NCBI GenBank assembly: GCA_002070025.1
Contig: MWCL01000001.1
Coordinates: 1 to 64,000, forward strand
From: Spirochaetes bacterium ADurb.Bin215
GTDB lineage: Bacteria > Spirochaetota > Spirochaetia > Treponematales > Treponemataceae
Direction: 5' to 3'
Length of the DNA: 64,000 nucleotides
The translations under genes were made by a program, and so were the position numbers. Under the pieces are notes generated by a model that saw nothing but the letters and a program-made list of their open reading frames with translations, did not search any database and was not told the origin of the DNA. Below are positions 61,925 through 64,000 of the stretch, in pieces; the first letter of the stretch is position 1; the number at the start of each line of letters is the position of its first letter.

Positions 61925-62764
61925 ATGGATATAAAGGCATCTGATGTAAAATCCCTGCGCGAAAAGACCGGCGCTGGAATGATGGAATGCAAGAATGCCC
62001 TTGTTTCTACCAATGGCGATTTTGCCGCCGCTGAAAAAATCCTCAAGGAAAAGGGTCTTGCGGCCGTTGAAAAACGCGTTGGACGCGCGACCAGCGAAGG
62101 ACTCATTCTCGTCAAGGCAGACAAGAACCGCGCCGTCATGGCCGAACTCACCTGCGAAACCGACTTTGTTTCCAAGAATGAGGATTTCATCAACCTTGGT
62201 GAACGGGTAATCAATACCGCGTTCGACAAGAACTATACCGAAGCAACTTCCGATCTGAACGACATGGTACTTGAACTCGCAACCAAGGTTCGCGAGAACA
62301 TGGCGCTTACCCGTGTTGCCGCGGTTACCGCCGGAAATGATGAATACATTTCGTATTACATTCACTCGGACAAGAAAACCGGTACCCTCGTGGTGCTCAA
62401 ATCCGACAAGCCGGCCATTTTCGAAGACAAGGCTGTTCAGCAGTTCGCCTACGACTGCTGTCTCCACCTTGCGGCGTTCACCCCGATGTACAAGGATATC
62501 GCTTCGGTTGATAAGGCGTACATTGACGAACAGACTGAAATCTTCACGAAGCAGACTGCGGAACTGGACAAGCCGGACAACGTAAAAGCCGGTATCGTTC
62601 AGGGAAAGATCAAAAAGCATCTCGCAGATATCTGCTTTCTTGAACAGCCCTTCGTAAAGGACGACAAGATGTCGGTTGCCCGAAAGATGGAAGAAGTGGG
62701 AAAAGCCGCGGGCGGATCCCTTTCACTTTCTGAAATGATTTTGTTCCAGCTCGGCGCAGAATAA
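61925..62764 (+). CDS. tsf: Elongation factor Ts
   Basis: 279 residues from ATG 61925, with AAGGAG upstream; the longer upstream frame lies in rpsB. Nucleotide exchange factor for EF-Tu. IKASDVKSLREKTGAGMMECKNALV (UBA-like N-domain with Met-Met), then VMAELTCETDFVSKNEDF and later SLSEMILFQLGAE, are diagnostic. Confidence 0.97.
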   Translation: MDIKASDVKSLREKTGAGMMECKNALVSTNGDFAAAEKILKEKGLAAVEKRVGRATSEGLILVKADKNRAVMAELTCETDFVSKNEDFINLGERVINTAFDKNYTEATSDLNDMVLELATKVRENMALTRVAAVTAGNDEYISYYIHSDKKTGTLVVLKSDKPAIFEDKAVQQFAYDCCLHLAAFTPMYKDIASVDKAYIDEQTEIFTKQTAELDKPDNVKAGIVQGKIKKHLADICFLEQPFVKDDKMSVARKMEEVGKAAGGSLSLSEMILFQLGAE

Positions 62765-62766
62765 TC

Positions 62767-62827
62767 TGGTATAATTACATTACAGTGTTTCCGGAAACCG
62801 GTCGTCAAACCGGTTTCCGGCTTTTCT
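62767..62827 (+). promoter_or_regulatory. Extended -10 promoter followed by a strong hairpin before frr
   Basis: TGGTATAAT (62767-62775) is an extended -10 box without a good -35. A perfect 12-bp hairpin (CCGGAAACCGGT / ACCGGTTTCCGG, loop of six, 62791-62820) and CTTTTCT follow. The hairpin could terminate tsf transcripts or attenuate frr. Confidence 0.55.
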
Positions 62828-62842
62828 GTGAAGGAGTGACAG

Positions 62843-63397
62843 ATGTCTGACATGATTGATACGCACGTTGAACGAATGAAGAAATCCATACAGGCGCTCA
62901 AAGACGAGTTCAACACCATACGCACCGGACGGGCTTCGGCTTCCCTTTTTGACAAGATCCGGGTTGATTACTACGGAGAAAAATCACCGCTCAGTCAGGT
63001 GGCAACCGTTTCCATTCCTGAAGCACGCCTTGTGGTTATCCAGCCCTGGGACAAAAACCTTATTGGTGAAATTGAAAAAGCAATACAGAAATCGGAGCTT
63101 TCCCTCAACCCGTCCAACGACGGAAAGGTTATCCGTATCGCGATTCCGCCCCTCACCGAAGAGCGCCGCAAGGAACTTGCGAAACACGCAAAAGCAGTCG
63201 CGGAACAAAGCCGCGTAGCGGTACGCAACATCCGCCGCGATGGAAATGACGAACTGAAAAAAGCACAAAAAGACGGTACCATTACCGAAGATGAACTCAA
63301 AGCTTCCGAAGATTCGATCCAGAAGGAAACTGACAAGTTCATCCAGGAAATAAACAAGATTCTCGAAGACAAAGAAAAAGAGATCATGGAAGGCTGA
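62843..63397 (+). CDS. frr: Ribosome recycling factor
   Basis: 184 residues, GAAGGAG upstream. FNTIRTGRASASLFDKIRVDYYGEKSPLSQVATVSIPEARLVVIQPWDKN is the signature region; RNIRRDGNDELKK follows. Splits post-termination ribosomes with EF-G. Its TGA overlaps the uppS ATG (TGATG). Confidence 0.97.
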   Translation: MSDMIDTHVERMKKSIQALKDEFNTIRTGRASASLFDKIRVDYYGEKSPLSQVATVSIPEARLVVIQPWDKNLIGEIEKAIQKSELSLNPSNDGKVIRIAIPPLTEERRKELAKHAKAVAEQSRVAVRNIRRDGNDELKKAQKDGTITEDELKASEDSIQKETDKFIQEINKILEDKEKEIMEG

Positions 63398-64000
63398 TGA
63401 CACAGATGCCTGAACATATCGGAATAATTATGGACGGTAACGGCCGCTGGGCGAAACAGCGGGGATTGCCGCGCACCCAGGGACATCGTGAGGGCCTCGA
63501 ATCCGCAAAAAAAGTGGTTCGGCGCGCCTCGGAACTGGGAATCCGGTATGTAACGCTCTACACCTTTTCCACGGAGAACTGGAAGCGAACGGCCGAAGAA
63601 GTCGGTTTTCTCATGTCTCTGATTAAAAAACACTTACGGAATGAACTGGCTTTTTACGCAGAAAATGGCATACGGGTACGCCATGTCGGAGATCTCTCCG
63701 CCCTGCCGCCGGATATCGCAAAAGAAATTACCGATATCGCTTCCGATACCACGCATTTTACCCGAACAACGGTGATTCTCGCCATCAATTACGGCGGCAG
63801 GGATGAAATAATCCGCGCCATACGGAAAATTCCGGCCGCAGAACTTGCAGGATTGACCGAGGACCGCTTTTCCGCCCATCTCGACATACCCGAACTTCCG
63901 CCTCTGGATTTGCTGATTCGTACCGGCGGTGAGCAAAGAATCAGCAATTTTTTATTATGGCAATCGGCCTATGCCGAGTTATACTTCAGTAATACGCTTT
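63397..64000 (+). CDS. uppS: Undecaprenyl diphosphate synthase, 3' end beyond the window
   Basis: 201 residues visible from the ATG at 63397 (GGAAGG upstream), cut by the window end. Makes the C55 lipid carrier for peptidoglycan. HIGIIMDGNGRWAKQRGLPRTQGHREGLESAKKVV is the cis-prenyltransferase signature (Asp of MDGNGRWA is catalytic), then YTFSTENWKRTAEEV, NYGGRDEI, and LIRTGGEQRISNFLLWQSAYAELYF. Not listed with a stop because the gene runs off the edge. Order frr-uppS is common. Confidence 0.97.
   Translation, partial: MTQMPEHIGIIMDGNGRWAKQRGLPRTQGHREGLESAKKVVRRASELGIRYVTLYTFSTENWKRTAEEVGFLMSLIKKHLRNELAFYAENGIRVRHVGDLSALPPDIAKEITDIASDTTHFTRTTVILAINYGGRDEIIRAIRKIPAAELAGLTEDRFSAHLDIPELPPLDLLIRTGGEQRISNFLLWQSAYAELYFSNTL

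Noticed and set aside
1-64000. CRISPR arrays, insertion sequences, phage genes, integrase or attachment sites
   Set aside because: No direct-repeat arrays, transposase motifs or terminal inverted repeats were seen when reading through.

Overview
The window reads as a piece of a compact spirochaete chromosome, most likely from the Treponema lineage, with roughly balanced base composition. The calls supporting this are a short-form Rnf-like cluster beside a GH57 protein, lipoproteins with spirochaete-style lipoboxes, DUF115/MptE-like proteins of the kind tied to flagellin glycosylation, a full mreBCD-PBP2-RodA set, a type A-like RNase P RNA and treponeme-like gene sets. No phage, IS element, CRISPR array or plasmid gene was seen. 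Genes are packed tightly, with many ATGA-type overlaps, and several convergent pairs share a palindromic stop.

Layout. 1-1690: end of an rnfD-like gene, then rnfG-, rnfE- and rnfA-like genes that have lost most cofactor-binding residues. 1802-3712: GH57-fold protein without its catalytic residues. 3768-8874: metG, a FemAB-type transferase, a cysteine hydrolase and RNase Z. 8899-11309: GldG-like and DUF4340-like pair. 11306-19820 (minus): a five-gene coupled operon with a giant acidic protein, an unknown protein, two DUF115 proteins and a degenerate GGDEF membrane protein. 20006-25504: DivIC-like protein, an exported protein, smpB, a signal-peptidase-like protein, hemW, an interrupted K+ channel and a cyclic-nucleotide-binding protein. 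25497-29200 (minus): CapA-like lipoprotein and DEAH helicase. 29279-34522: pyruvate phosphate dikinase with a lysine-rich tail, followed by an ABC importer.

34685-43766 (minus): TPR protein, mreB, mreC, mreD, PBP2, rodA and a B12-binding/radical SAM fusion, i.e. the cell-shape cluster. 43801-51229 (minus): YkgJ-like protein, MBL hydrolase, a 61-residue protein, mltG, dnaG, rpoD, a zinc-ribbon coiled-coil protein and rnpB, nearly all overlapping. 51285-53494: tRNA-Tyr, tRNA-Thr, glgA and aroH. 53548-60181: a small membrane protein, an SPFH-like protein, thiN, cca, rnc-acpP-rpmF, coaD, a lipoprotein and a HEAT-repeat protein. 60225-64000: tRNA-Arg, maf, rpsB, tsf, frr and the start of uppS.

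Three themes stand out. Several genes have a good sigma-70 promoter whose -10 box ends only 6-9 bases before a secure start codon, so their mRNAs are probably leaderless; two divergent promoter pairs also share one -35 box. Several members of well-known enzyme families have lost catalytic or cofactor residues (Rnf subunits, GH57, signal peptidase I, GGDEF). The five-gene operon at 11306-19820 is the best candidate for a poorly described system, possibly linked to surface or flagellar glycosylation. All functions are inferred by reading; no database search was run.
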